Shown piece after piece: positions 7,814-15,809 of a stretch of DNA of 32,108 nt. Below the pieces are notes generated by a model. That model did no database searches, was not told the DNA's origin, and saw only the letters and a list, made by a program, of their open reading frames with translations. Origin of the DNA: Deltaproteobacteria bacterium (GTDB lineage: Bacteria; Lernaellota; Lernaellaia; JACKCT01); NCBI GenBank assembly GCA_020845895.1, contig JADLEX010000033.1, forward strand, positions 1 to 32,108. The letters are read 5' to 3'. Both the position numbers and the translations under genes were made by a program. Position 1 is the stretch's first letter, and each line of letters starts with the position of its first letter.

Positions 7814-10147
7814 TCATACGCCCATGCGTTCGTGCCCGAACGCGGCGAATCGCTCGTCCACGAACGCGCGGATCTTTCGCGCGAACTCCTCGCGCGCGAA
7901 GGGCTCGGCGTGCGCGCGGATCGCGGCGGGATCGAAACGGCCCGCGTTCGCCTCGAACCAGCGGATGGCGGCGAGCAACGACTCGGCGGTCTGCTCCCCG
8001 AAAAAGACGCCCGTCGCGCCGGGAGGCACCGCTTCGCCCGTTAACGCGCCGCGCACGGTTTCGAGCGCGCCGCCCTTGGCGTACGCGATGACAGGCTTGC
8101 CGCACGCTTGCGCCTCGAGTGGCGTAATGCCGAAGTCCTCTTCGCCGGGGAACAGAAACGCGCGGCAGCCCCGGTAGAGCTCGGCGATTTCGTCGTCGGT
8201 GCACCAACCGAGAAACTCGACATTCGCGGGCGCGCTCGCACGAAGTCGTTCGAGGTCTTCGCCCGAACCCGCGACCTTGAGCGCGAAGCCGCCAATGCGG
8301 GCCGCTTCGAGTGCGAGATCGAGTCGCTTGTACGGCGCGAACGCCGAGACGATGAGATAGTAGTCACCGCTTGCGCCGCCGAGCGCGAAGCGGCCGAGAT
8401 CGACGGGCGGATGAATCACCGTCGCGTCGCGTCCGTAGAATTTGCGGATGCGCCGGGCGACGTGCGCGCTGTTGCAGGTGTATGCGTCCACGCGCGACGC
8501 ACTCGCCGCGTCCCACGTGCGCAGATGGTGCGCGAAGAACGCGATCGCCGCGCGTTTGAGGCGGCTCTTGACACGCGCCGGGCCGAAATACTGATCGTAT
8601 TGATCCCACACGTAGCGCATCGGAGTATGCAGATAGCTGACGTGGCACGTGTCGGGCCCGGTGATGACGCCCTTTGCCACGCAGTGCGACGTCGAAATCA
8701 CGAGGTCGTAGTTGCGAAAGTCGAATTGCTCGATCGCGTACGGGAAGAGCGGCAGGTAGTTGCGATAAGCCGTGGCCGCGCGCGGGAGCTTTTGCACGAA
8801 GCTCGTGAAGATCCGGCGTCGCTCAATCACGGGCGACAATTTGCCGGGCAGGTAGAGCAGCGTGAACAAATCGGCATCGGGCCACAGCTCGCACAGCGAT
8901 TCGAGCACCTTTTCGCCGCCGCGCATGCCCGTCAGCCAATCATGAACGAGCGCGACCCGCGTACGCGGTTTCGCCAACGCGTTCATCACCGCAACCCCGA
9001 TGCTTTCCACTCGCGCCGGCCAGTCGTGGGCGCGGGCCTCGGCAATGCGCGCCGCGACGACCGACGCGTCGCCCGGATCGGCGAGCGCCGCGCGAACCTC
9101 TTCGACAAACGCCTCCGGCGTCGCCGCAAGGCGGCACAGGTCGGGCCGATCGCGATACGCGGCGAAGCTCGGAAGATCGGTCGCCACGATCGGTTTGCCG
9201 CACGCCATGTATTCGTAGAATTTCATGGGAAAGCTGGCGCGCGTCGAGGCGTTATCCGCGAGCGGCAGCAACCCCACATCGAATGCGCGCACGAACGCTG
9301 GAAGGTTCGCGCGATCCTGCCGCCCGGCGAAAACGACGTTCGGTTTGACGCGCAGTTCGCCGAGATCGGTGGACGGATCGCCCCACCCTTCGGGACCCAC
9401 GAGCGCGAGCACGGCATCCGGGAACGCATCGGCGACGCGCGCGAGGAGCGGCAGATCGGTCTTGTAGCCGCTCAGATTCCCGTGATAGCCGATCACCTTG
9501 CGTCCCGCGAATTGGTCGCGGGCGCCGAGCGGCAATTCGGCGCTCGCCGTTTCGAAGTGGGCGACGTCGGCGCAGTTCGGAGAATAGAACACATTCGCCG
9601 CGCGCGCGCGTTTGGCCTCGGCCAGCGCCGGGCGCGTCACGATCACGAGATCGGCGAGCGATTCCAACCGGCGCTCGGCATCGGTCAGCGACGCGACGTC
9701 CACGCCCGGGTTCGCGGCGTAGTCGTCCACGCACTGGTAGATCACCGCCGATTCGCCCAATTGCTTCACGAGTTCAATACCGGTGGGCAGAAACGTCCAC
9801 AGAATCGGCCGCGTCATGCCGAGCTTCGCGGCCCAGCGTTTCACGCGGCGGCGCAGCAGGATGCGGTTGAGCGCGCGCACGAAAGCGAAACGGTGCAGCG
9901 GAATCGTGACGGGCGACAGCACGAAGACGTTGGGCTCGACCTCGCGCGCGCCGGCAAACCATCCGCGCAGCCTCGCGACAATTTTCGCAAAGTCGGACTT
10001 CGACGCGCCGGGGGGACGCAGGCCGGGATTGTTGATGTAGAGGATGCGGTTTCTCGCCGCGAGTCTGTGCATCAGGTGCTGGGCGTTCACCCACAGCGCG
10101 TCCCAGTTCGCGGACGCGACGCACACGATGTCCCGGCCTTCGAGCAT
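7814..10147 (-). CDS. Two-domain (fused) glycosyltransferase
   Basis: A 777-residue protein made of two complete GT-B glycosyltransferases in one frame. Residues 1-390 resemble TuaH-type enzymes: RDIVCVASANWDALW (5-19), YQCVDDYAANPG (137-148), GYHGNLSGYKTDLPLL (220-235), and FYEYMACGKPIVATD (310-324) at the donor site. Residues 396-777 form a GT4 enzyme with the WbaZ/mannosyltransferase-like opening RVALVHDWLTGMRGGEK (397-413), SYLHTPMRYVWDQY (504-517), and the donor motif GEEDFGITPLEAQACGKP (668-685). The link at 385-396 is very short. An in-frame ATG at 8986 (residue 388) could start a separate second protein, so fusion versus internal initiation is unresolved. The acceptor and sugar are unknown. 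A soluble or peripheral location is expected because no membrane helix is seen. Confidence 0.88.
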   Translation of the reverse strand: MLEGRDIVCVASANWDALWVNAQHLMHRLAARNRILYINNPGLRPPGASKSDFAKIVARLRGWFAGAREVEPNVFVLSPVTIPLHRFAFVRALNRILLRRRVKRWAAKLGMTRPILWTFLPTGIELVKQLGESAVIYQCVDDYAANPGVDVASLTDAERRLESLADLVIVTRPALAEAKRARAANVFYSPNCADVAHFETASAELPLGARDQFAGRKVIGYHGNLSGYKTDLPLLARVADAFPDAVLALVGPEGWGDPSTDLGELRVKPNVVFAGRQDRANLPAFVRAFDVGLLPLADNASTRASFPMKFYEYMACGKPIVATDLPSFAAYRDRPDLCRLAATPEAFVEEVRAALADPGDASVVAARIAEARAHDWPARVESIGVAVMNALAKPRTRVALVHDWLTGMRGGEKVLESLCELWPDADLFTLLYLPGKLSPVIERRRIFTSFVQKLPRAATAYRNYLPLFPYAIEQFDFRNYDLVISTSHCVAKGVITGPDTCHVSYLHTPMRYVWDQYDQYFGPARVKSRLKRAAIAFFAHHLRTWDAASASRVDAYTCNSAHVARRIRKFYGRDATVIHPPVDLGRFALGGASGDYYLIVSAFAPYKRLDLALEAARIGGFALKVAGSGEDLERLRASAPANVEFLGWCTDDEIAELYRGCRAFLFPGEEDFGITPLEAQACGKPVIAYAKGGALETVRGALTGEAVPPGATGVFFGEQTAESLLAAIRWFEANAGRFDPAAIRAHAEPFAREEFARKIRAFVDERFAAFGHERMGV

Positions 10148-10200
10148 GGTTCGGGCGACCTTTCGCCGACGAGAATCGCGCGCACCTTATCGAAGCGGCG

Positions 10201-11367
10201 TTACGATTTCAACGACGCGCCATGGCTCCATGCCGCGTGAAACACCTCGGACATGCGCTCGAATGTGAATTCCGTCGTGGCGAGCAGGCGACCGCCTTTG
10301 CCCAGACGCGCGGCGAGATCCGCGTCGTTCAGCATCCTGTCCAGCGCGTCGCGCAGGGCAACGGGGTCCGTGGGATCGACGAGCAGGCCGTTGACGCCAT
10401 CGCGAACGGCCTCGGAGACGCCGCCGGAGTCGCCGCCGATGACGGGCTTGCCGAACGCGCCCGCCTCGACGAAGACGAGGCCGAAGCCTTCGATGTCGTC
10501 GCCCTCGCGACGGCTCGGCATGACGAACACGTCGCACCGAGCATACAGCGCGCGAAGCTCCTCGGGTTCGACGCGCCCGGCGAATACGATCCGATCTGCG
10601 ACGCCGCATTCCCCGGCAAGCGATTCCAACCGCGCGCGATCGGGCCCGTCGCCCGCCACGAGGTAAATCGTGTCGCCGCGCCGCCCGCCCGCGTCGCCCA
10701 GCGCGCGGATCACCGTGTCGAAGCCCTTGCGCGCCACGAGCCGCCCGACCGACAGCACGACACGCCGATTCGCGTGATCGACCCCGCGCCAAGGGTTCGG
10801 CAGCGGTGGGGGATCGTACGCCGAGACGGTGCATCCGAGAGGAATCTTCACGACGCGCGCGCCGGGCTCCATCGCACCCAGGATTTCGACGAGCGGTTCG
10901 GCGATGGTCGCGACGAAATCAGCGTCGCGCAGGATGCGCCGCCACGCGAACGACCACATCGAGTCGCGCGCACGGACGATTTCGGTGCCGTAAGTGAGCA
11001 CGGTGTAGGGCACGCCGAAGAGCCCTCGCCAAATCCAGGCGACCGGCCCGGCGAAGGCGAGGTAGCCGCAGACGATGCGGCCGAAGCGCTTCGTACGCCA
11101 CGCGCGAAAGACCGCGAGGAAGAGCGCGATCTGGCGGAGGATTGGACGCAGCGCTCGCGGGCCGTGCTCGCTCGCGGCGATGCGCGTCAACACGGCCGGA
11201 AAGTCCCGATCGAAGGCCTCGTCGCCCGGCGTGCGGCGCGCGATGACGCGCGTGTTCGGCGTTCGCGCGGCGAGTTCGGAGACGACGGTCTGCACCCCGC
11301 CGATGTCGGGCGGGAAGTCGCGGGCGAGGACCAGTGTCGCTATTGGCGTTTCGCCTTGCTTCGCCAC
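10201..11367 (-). CDS. PimB-like GT4 glycosyltransferase
   Basis: A 388-residue GT-B retaining glycosyltransferase. The N-terminal acceptor domain opens with LVLARDFPPDIGGVQTVV (12-29), typical of PimB/PimA-like and other GT4 enzymes. The donor domain has VLSVGRLVARKGFDTVI (204-220), LVAGDGPDRARLE (236-248) and the EX7E motif E293...E301 in EGFGLVFVEAGAFGKPVIGG (293-312). The start GTG 11367 was chosen because it gives the usual short lead before the first strand and follows GGAAAC weakly. It overlaps the upstream TuaH-like gene by 28 bases, suggesting coupled translation. A longer frame to 11781 would run through that gene and is not credible. The gene probably extends the lipid-linked glycan begun by the WcaJ-type enzyme; its sugar is unknown. 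Confidence 0.9.
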   Translation of the reverse strand: MAKQGETPIATLVLARDFPPDIGGVQTVVSELAARTPNTRVIARRTPGDEAFDRDFPAVLTRIAASEHGPRALRPILRQIALFLAVFRAWRTKRFGRIVCGYLAFAGPVAWIWRGLFGVPYTVLTYGTEIVRARDSMWSFAWRRILRDADFVATIAEPLVEILGAMEPGARVVKIPLGCTVSAYDPPPLPNPWRGVDHANRRVVLSVGRLVARKGFDTVIRALGDAGGRRGDTIYLVAGDGPDRARLESLAGECGVADRIVFAGRVEPEELRALYARCDVFVMPSRREGDDIEGFGLVFVEAGAFGKPVIGGDSGGVSEAVRDGVNGLLVDPTDPVALRDALDRMLNDADLAARLGKGGRLLATTEFTFERMSEVFHAAWSHGASLKS

Positions 11368-12497
11368 GACGTTTCCAGATGACCGAGAATCGTGGAGATG
11401 CGCTTCTCCCACGAATTCTCGCGGGCGATTTCCACGCGCCGCCGCCGGTCTTCCTCGTGGTCGCCGTGCAGGCAGCGCTCGATCGACTCGACGAAGGCCT
11501 GAGCGTCGCCCGCGAGTTCGACGACATGCGCGTAGTCCTCGAGCTCGGGAAGGCGCGTCGCGACCACAGGTTTGCCGGTCGCGAGATACTCGAACAGCTT
11601 CATCGGCAGCACGCCGCGCGTGTAACGGTCGATCTTGTAGGGGATGATGCACACGTCCATGCCGGCGAGGTACGCGGGCAGTTCCTCGATGCTCTTTTTC
11701 CCGACGAAGTGGACGTTGTGATAGTGGATGAAGTGCTCGATTCCGAAGCCCCGATCCGGGCCGACAAACACGAAATTCCACTCGGTGCGCGCCTCGAACA
11801 GGCGCTCCAGCAGGTGATCGTCGAGCTTGTAGTTGAGCGCGCCGACGAAGCCGATCACCGGGCGGCGCAGACCCTCCAGCTCCGGCGCCGGGCTCGCCGA
11901 CGACGCGCGGTGAAAGTGCTCGAAATCGGCCACGTTGGGCACGTGGTGCGTGTTCTTGTTGTGCAGAACCTTGTCCTCATACAGCGAGCGCGCGGTGGTG
12001 AAGACCGCGTCGACGCTCTCGAGCATCTTGCGTTCCATCTGCCGCGTCACCTGAAGCCACGCCCCAGGCATCGCCGAATACTCGTCCACGCAGTCGTAAC
12101 ACGAGAGCGCGGGTTCGAGATGCTGCAGGTAGGGCGCGGCGGTCGGCGGATACAGCCAGAGGATGTAGTCCTTGAAACCGAGTTGCTCCAGCCGTTCCTT
12201 GATGACGGGGGACACGAGCCGATGGTTGATCTCGTTGACCTGCGGAATCTTCTGGCCGAAGGGCACCGTGCCCGGCGGACGCAGCACGTGCACGCCGGAC
12301 GGATCGCGCCAATAGCGGTGCGTGTAGCCACGCCGCCCATCGGCGAGACTCGCGAGCGGCTCGACGTAGAGCACGCGAAAATCGGAAACGAGGCGCGAAG
12401 CGATCTGCTGCTTGTTGGTCCACAGCGGCGCGTCCCAGTCCGCGGTGCTGATCATCACCACGTCCCGAGGCAGATCGAAGTTGGCAAACGGGCCCAT
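11340..12497 (-). CDS. TuaH-like glycosyltransferase
   Basis: A 385-residue glycosyltransferase of the group containing Bacillus TuaH. RDVVMISTADWDAPLWTNKQ (11-30) is followed by LYVEPLASL. The conserved SCYDCVDEYSAMPG block lies near the middle, with GFVGALNYKLDDHLL beginning the donor domain and KLFEYLATGKPVVATRLPE near the sugar-nucleotide site. This layout matches the N-terminal half of the fused enzyme at 7814-10147, so the two look like paralogues. The ATG at 12497 has GGAGGGGG about 4 bases upstream, the strongest ribosome site in the sugar cluster, consistent with it being the first gene. The acceptor and donor are not predictable. Confidence 0.88.
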   Translation of the reverse strand: MGPFANFDLPRDVVMISTADWDAPLWTNKQQIASRLVSDFRVLYVEPLASLADGRRGYTHRYWRDPSGVHVLRPPGTVPFGQKIPQVNEINHRLVSPVIKERLEQLGFKDYILWLYPPTAAPYLQHLEPALSCYDCVDEYSAMPGAWLQVTRQMERKMLESVDAVFTTARSLYEDKVLHNKNTHHVPNVADFEHFHRASSASPAPELEGLRRPVIGFVGALNYKLDDHLLERLFEARTEWNFVFVGPDRGFGIEHFIHYHNVHFVGKKSIEELPAYLAGMDVCIIPYKIDRYTRGVLPMKLFEYLATGKPVVATRLPELEDYAHVVELAGDAQAFVESIERCLHGDHEEDRRRRVEIARENSWEKRISTILGHLETSWRSKAKRQ

Positions 12498-12533
12498 GAT
12501 CCCCCTCCGGCGCGGAATACCCCTTGGTACCGG

Positions 12534-12561
12534 ATGCTATCAGACGTGGGGACGAACGCAA
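12534..12561 (-). promoter_or_regulatory. Possible promoter of the polysaccharide operon
   Basis: On the minus strand TTGCGT (12561-12556) and TAGCAT (12539-12534) are spaced 16 bases apart, about 36 bases before the TuaH-like start. The match to -35/-10 consensus is partial (3/6 and 4/6). The 100-base gap is the largest separation between the lipoprotein block and the sugar block, so a promoter is expected somewhere here. Confidence 0.3.
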
Positions 12562-12597
12562 GAACCTGTAACGAAGATCACATGGCGGAACCGAGGG

Positions 12598-13266
12598 TTA
12601 TCTTTTCACGACATCTCGCCAGTCGAAGTCGCAATACCACACCTCGCCGACGTTGATCCACCGCTGCTTGACGAGAATGGTGTCCACGCTGGCGCTGGGC
12701 ACCAGGTTGCGGTTGATATAGCGCACGAGCACGGTGCCGTAGTAGACCTTGTTCTTGCTGGGCTTGCCGCCCTTTTTACGGTCGATTCCGGTATCGGCGA
12801 GCGACTTGTCGGTGCTGGGGATCTTGGCGTCCTGGACCGCGCGCACGGCCTCTTCCTTGGGCATCAGGTCACGGTCGGTCTCGCCGGGCGCGGGAGTCGG
12901 CGTGGGCACCGCGCCGTCCTCGGGAATGCTCGTGCCCGGCAGGTCGAGGTCGGAGGGCGGCGGCGGGTTCTCGTCCACCTGGCAGACGACCACGGCGAAG
13001 TTTTCGATCTGCACCGCGCCGCCGTATTTTTCGGTATCCATGAGAAAATCGATGCGGCGATTGGGCACCACCATCAGGCTTACCGGCGCGTAGTGGTGCC
13101 AGATCACGAGCTTGTTGAAGTCGTTCGCCGTTTCGCACAGCTCGTCGGAAAGATCCTGGATCTTCTTGGTTTCCTTGCGGCGATCGCAGGACGCGGCGCC
13201 GACCAGCGACATGGCCAGCAGCGCCACGATCCCCACCACCAGCGCCCGTGTCCATCGCGTGTTCAT
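12598..13266 (-). CDS. Lipoprotein of unknown function with Pro-rich linker
   Basis: A 222-residue predicted lipoprotein. The signal peptide has two arginines, a hydrophobic core (9-22) and a loose lipobox GAAS-C27. Asp is at the position after the lipidated Cys, which in E. coli would favour inner-membrane retention; whether that rule applies here is unknown. A Pro/Asp-rich linker spans about 98-128 (PPPPSDLDLPG, PTPTPAPGETD). The C-terminal part contains VLVRYINRNLVPSASV and ends VKQRWINVGEVWYCDFDWRD, a beta-strand pattern like NTF2-fold proteins. The next lipoprotein upstream ends with a similar QRW...G..WY motif. The ATG at 13266 has GGGGAAG upstream and lies 24 bases after that gene. No known family was recognised. 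Confidence 0.82.
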   Translation of the reverse strand: MNTRWTRALVVGIVALLAMSLVGAASCDRRKETKKIQDLSDELCETANDFNKLVIWHHYAPVSLMVVPNRRIDFLMDTEKYGGAVQIENFAVVVCQVDENPPPPSDLDLPGTSIPEDGAVPTPTPAPGETDRDLMPKEEAVRAVQDAKIPSTDKSLADTGIDRKKGGKPSKNKVYYGTVLVRYINRNLVPSASVDTILVKQRWINVGEVWYCDFDWRDVVKR

Positions 13267-13290
13267 GGCTTCCCCGTCCTTCGCTTCCGG

Positions 13291-13770
13291 TCAGTAGGCA
13301 TCGGGGCGCAGATACCAACGCCCGCCGGACTTTTCCCACCGCTGGCTTTCGTGGATTCGCGCGTACCACAAGAAATAGATGCGGCCCCAGATGTCGATAT
13401 CCACATGCGCCACCGCGCCGTTGGGCTCGATCTTGATGTCGTTCACGCGGTACTTCAGCACGATCTCCCGCGAGAAGTCGTTCTTGCGCATGAGCGACGC
13501 GTAAATCGCGATGAAATCGGTCTGATCCTTTTCGTTCTCGAAGTACGGGCGAATCTTCCCGCGCGTGATGTACGCCGTGAGCTTCTGGTCCTCGAGCCCG
13601 GACCACAGGCCGTCGACCCGGCCGCGCAGATCCTGCGCGCGCACCGACGCCTCGTCCTCGGGCATCGCGGCCACGGCTTCGTATTCGTCGAGACGCAGCT
13701 TCTCGTTCTTGAGGGCGCACCCGGCCATCGCCACAAGGACGAGGCCGACCACCGCCATACGCCGGATCAT
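13291..13770 (-). CDS. Small lipoprotein, possible NTF2-like fold, coupled to lgt
   Basis: A 159-residue predicted lipoprotein with a short signal peptide and a clear lipobox VAMAG-C18. The mature part is charged and helical at first (residues 20-60) and then shows alternating strands ending IYFLWYARIHESQRWEKSGG and RWYLRPDAY. The QRW-G-RWY ending resembles SnoaL/NTF2-like and ketosteroid-isomerase-like domains, but this is an impression only. Its ATG overlaps the lgt stop (ATGA at 13770-13767), so its translation is probably coupled to the lipidating enzyme. A second in-frame ATG at residue 5 could also start it. Function unknown. Confidence 0.82.
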   Translation of the reverse strand: MIRRMAVVGLVLVAMAGCALKNEKLRLDEYEAVAAMPEDEASVRAQDLRGRVDGLWSGLEDQKLTAYITRGKIRPYFENEKDQTDFIAIYASLMRKNDFSREIVLKYRVNDIKIEPNGAVAHVDIDIWGRIYFLWYARIHESQRWEKSGGRWYLRPDAY

Positions 13771-14738
13771 CGTTTCTTCTTTCCGCCTTTTTTCGTGGAC
13801 CGCGCCCGGTCGCCGCCCCCGTTCGGTTTTGCGGCGGGCGCGCCGGCCGGAATCATCTTAGAAACGGCCTGCGTCTTTCGCAACGTCGCCCAGAGGACGG
13901 CCGACACGCCGAACAGGAGAAGGCTCACGACCTGGCTCTCGGAGAGCCGAAACGCGTAAAGCCCCGGCCCGGTCTCGAAAAGCGCCTCCGTCGCGAGCAG
14001 CAGCTTCCACAGACCCGTGGCGGACGCGGCGGTAAGCCCCGCCGTCGCGCTCACGTGGAAGAGCGTCATGAATCCGCGTGGATCGGCGCGGAAAAACTCG
14101 AGGCCGATGCGCGCGAGGCCGTAGAGCACCAGAAACGACGCAATCACCTGTCCGTGAAAGCGCTTGCGCGGACGCACCACGAAATACAGGAACAGGCAGA
14201 TCGCGTAGGAGAGAATCGATTCGGCGAACTGCGTGGGATAGAGCGGCACGCCGGAGAGCCCGACGGACTGCGGCGGGAAGGTCACGCCGAACGGAAAATC
14301 GGCCGGGCAGGTCTTGCCGTGGCAGCAGCCCGCGAGAAAACACCCGATGCGCGCCGTGCCGAGGCCAAACGCGATGCCGGGAGCGACGAAGTCCGAATAC
14401 ATGGCGAGCGGGAGTTTCTGACGACGCAGGTACGCGAGGCCGGCGATCGCCCCGCCGATGAGCCCGCCGTAATACACGAGCCCGCCCTCGCGCACGTTCA
14501 GGATCTGCAGGGGGTTGTCCTTGTAGTGATCCCAAAATACGAAGCAGTGGAAAAGTCGCGCGCCGATCATCGACAGGATGACCACGTAGATGGCCATGTT
14601 GCTGATGTGCTCGGGGTCGCCGCCCGCTTCCTTGACCTGTCGGCTCGCGATCCAGATCGCGCCCAAAAACGCGCAGGCCAGCATGACGCCGTACGCATGC
14701 ACGGGCACGCCGAAGATTGTGAACAGGACCGGATGCAT
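13767..14738 (-). CDS. lgt: Prolipoprotein diacylglyceryl transferase
   Basis: A 323-residue polytopic inner-membrane enzyme that attaches diacylglycerol from phosphatidylglycerol to the lipobox cysteine of prolipoproteins. Recognisable features are VPVHAYGVML (11-20), IGARLFHCFVFWDHY (58-72), REGGLVYYGGLIGG (83-96) and the signature region GTARIGCFLAGCCHGKTC (127-144), where the E. coli-type GRIGNFIN is replaced by RIGCFLAGCC. R217 in EFFRADPRG (214-222) fits the conserved C-terminal arginine. Compared with E. coli Lgt (291) there is an extra segment around 228-265 and a Lys/Gly-rich tail (303-323). The ATG 14738 shares one base with the lspA stop (TGATG). It is also overlapped by the next lipoprotein start, forming a tight chain. 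Confidence 0.94.
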   Translation of the reverse strand: MHPVLFTIFGVPVHAYGVMLACAFLGAIWIASRQVKEAGGDPEHISNMAIYVVILSMIGARLFHCFVFWDHYKDNPLQILNVREGGLVYYGGLIGGAIAGLAYLRRQKLPLAMYSDFVAPGIAFGLGTARIGCFLAGCCHGKTCPADFPFGVTFPPQSVGLSGVPLYPTQFAESILSYAICLFLYFVVRPRKRFHGQVIASFLVLYGLARIGLEFFRADPRGFMTLFHVSATAGLTAASATGLWKLLLATEALFETGPGLYAFRLSESQVVSLLLFGVSAVLWATLRKTQAVSKMIPAGAPAAKPNGGGDRARSTKKGGKKKR

Positions 14739-15253
14739 CAGCGCGCCTCGGCCTTGCGCCCGGCGCGCAGGTTTTCGATGAGAAAGACGATGACGCCGAC
14801 GACGATGGCGATGTCGGCGACGTTGAACGCCGGCCACGCGACCGACCGGTAGTGGAAGAGCAGAAAATCGACCACGCCGCCGACCGCGAGTCGGTCCCAC
14901 AGATTGCCGAGCGCGCCGCCCATGACGGCGCCGAGCGCCCAGATTTGCACTCTGTCCTCGGGGCCGAGTTGCACCAGAAACGAGATCAGCGCGGCGATGG
15001 CGAGGCCCGAAACGCCGAGAAAAAACAGCACCGGGCTCGAATCGAAGAGGCTGAAAGCCGCACCGGTGTTGTACCGCAGCGTCAGGTCGAACAGGCCGGG
15101 AATCACCTCACGCAGCTCGCCCTCGGAAAACGCTCCGCGCGCGAGGACCTTCGTCCACCGGTCGAGCGCCATCACGGCGGCGCAGATCGACACGACCGGC
15201 AGCACCTTCACGCGCCAGACCGACGTCGCATTCCCACGCCGTTCCGCCGTCAC
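14738..15253 (-). CDS. lspA: Signal peptidase II, copy 1 (downstream)
   Basis: A 171-residue lipoprotein signal peptidase, an aspartic protease of the inner membrane that cleaves before the lipidated Cys. Four hydrophobic helices are visible. Conserved parts are LDRWTKV (30-36), YNTGAAFSLF (61-70), GGALGNLWDRL (112-122), the catalytic Asp D129 in GVVDF and D147 in FNVADIAIVVG. Both catalytic aspartates are present, so it looks active. The GTG start at 15253 overlaps the stop of the second lspA gene (GTGA). The last base pairs overlap lgt. It shares layout but only moderate identity with the copy upstream, so the duplication is not recent. Confidence 0.94.
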   Translation of the reverse strand: MTAERRGNATSVWRVKVLPVVSICAAVMALDRWTKVLARGAFSEGELREVIPGLFDLTLRYNTGAAFSLFDSSPVLFFLGVSGLAIAALISFLVQLGPEDRVQIWALGAVMGGALGNLWDRLAVGGVVDFLLFHYRSVAWPAFNVADIAIVVGVIVFLIENLRAGRKAEAR

Positions 15254-15804
15254 GGAGTCTCCTCACGCAGGTCGGGCGGGGGAAGGATCGCGTCGTCGTT
15301 CGGCGGCTGGTCGTGACGTCGCGAATCCCACTGCATCTCATGGCGGCTCATGTCCCACAAAAAGAGCAGCACGCCCACGACGATCACGATGTCGGCCACG
15401 TTGAAGGTCGGCCAGATGCGACTACCGAACCGGAGATCGAGGAAATCGACGACCGCGCCGATGCGCAGCCGGTCACTGATGTTGCCGAGCGCGCCGCCGA
15501 GAATCATCGACAGGGCGACCGTGAGACGCAGCCGGTCGGGCGCGACCCGCGACACGAAATAGACAATGAAGCCGAGTGCGATGACCGACACGACGAGAAA
15601 AAACGGCAAGGGCTGGCCCCGGAAGAGCCCGAAGGCCGCGCCGGGGTTGAGCTTGTGCGTGATGTGGAACGTGCCCTCGACGACCGCGACGCTGCGCTCG
15701 AACGGGAAATGGCGCAGCACCCAGAACTTGGTGATCTGGTCCAGCGCGAGGCACGTGAGCGCGCCGTAGGCGACCACGAGAAACTTGTTGCGATAAACGG
15801 ACAA
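15250..15804 (-). CDS. lspA: Signal peptidase II, copy 2 (upstream)
   Basis: A 184-residue signal peptidase II with four membrane helices. Visible motifs are LDQITKFWVL (21-30), LNPGAAFGLF (52-61), GGALGNISDRL (103-113), catalytic D120 in AVVDF and D138 in FNVADIVIVVG. A polar, Pro/Asp-rich tail of about 30 residues (155-184) is extra compared with the usual 160-170-residue enzyme and with its neighbour. The start is TTG 15804, supported by GGAGG five bases upstream and by the position of the first helix; no ATG or GTG is better placed. It overlaps the second lspA gene by four bases. The pair could divide substrates or simply be redundant. Confidence 0.92.
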   Translation of the reverse strand: MSVYRNKFLVVAYGALTCLALDQITKFWVLRHFPFERSVAVVEGTFHITHKLNPGAAFGLFRGQPLPFFLVVSVIALGFIVYFVSRVAPDRLRLTVALSMILGGALGNISDRLRIGAVVDFLDLRFGSRIWPTFNVADIVIVVGVLLFLWDMSRHEMQWDSRRHDQPPNDDAILPPPDLREETP

Positions 15805-15809
15805 ATCGG

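Noticed and set aside
11368-11781. N-terminal extension of the PimB-like gene
   Set aside because: It lies in the TuaH-like gene in another frame and does not look like a glycosyltransferase.
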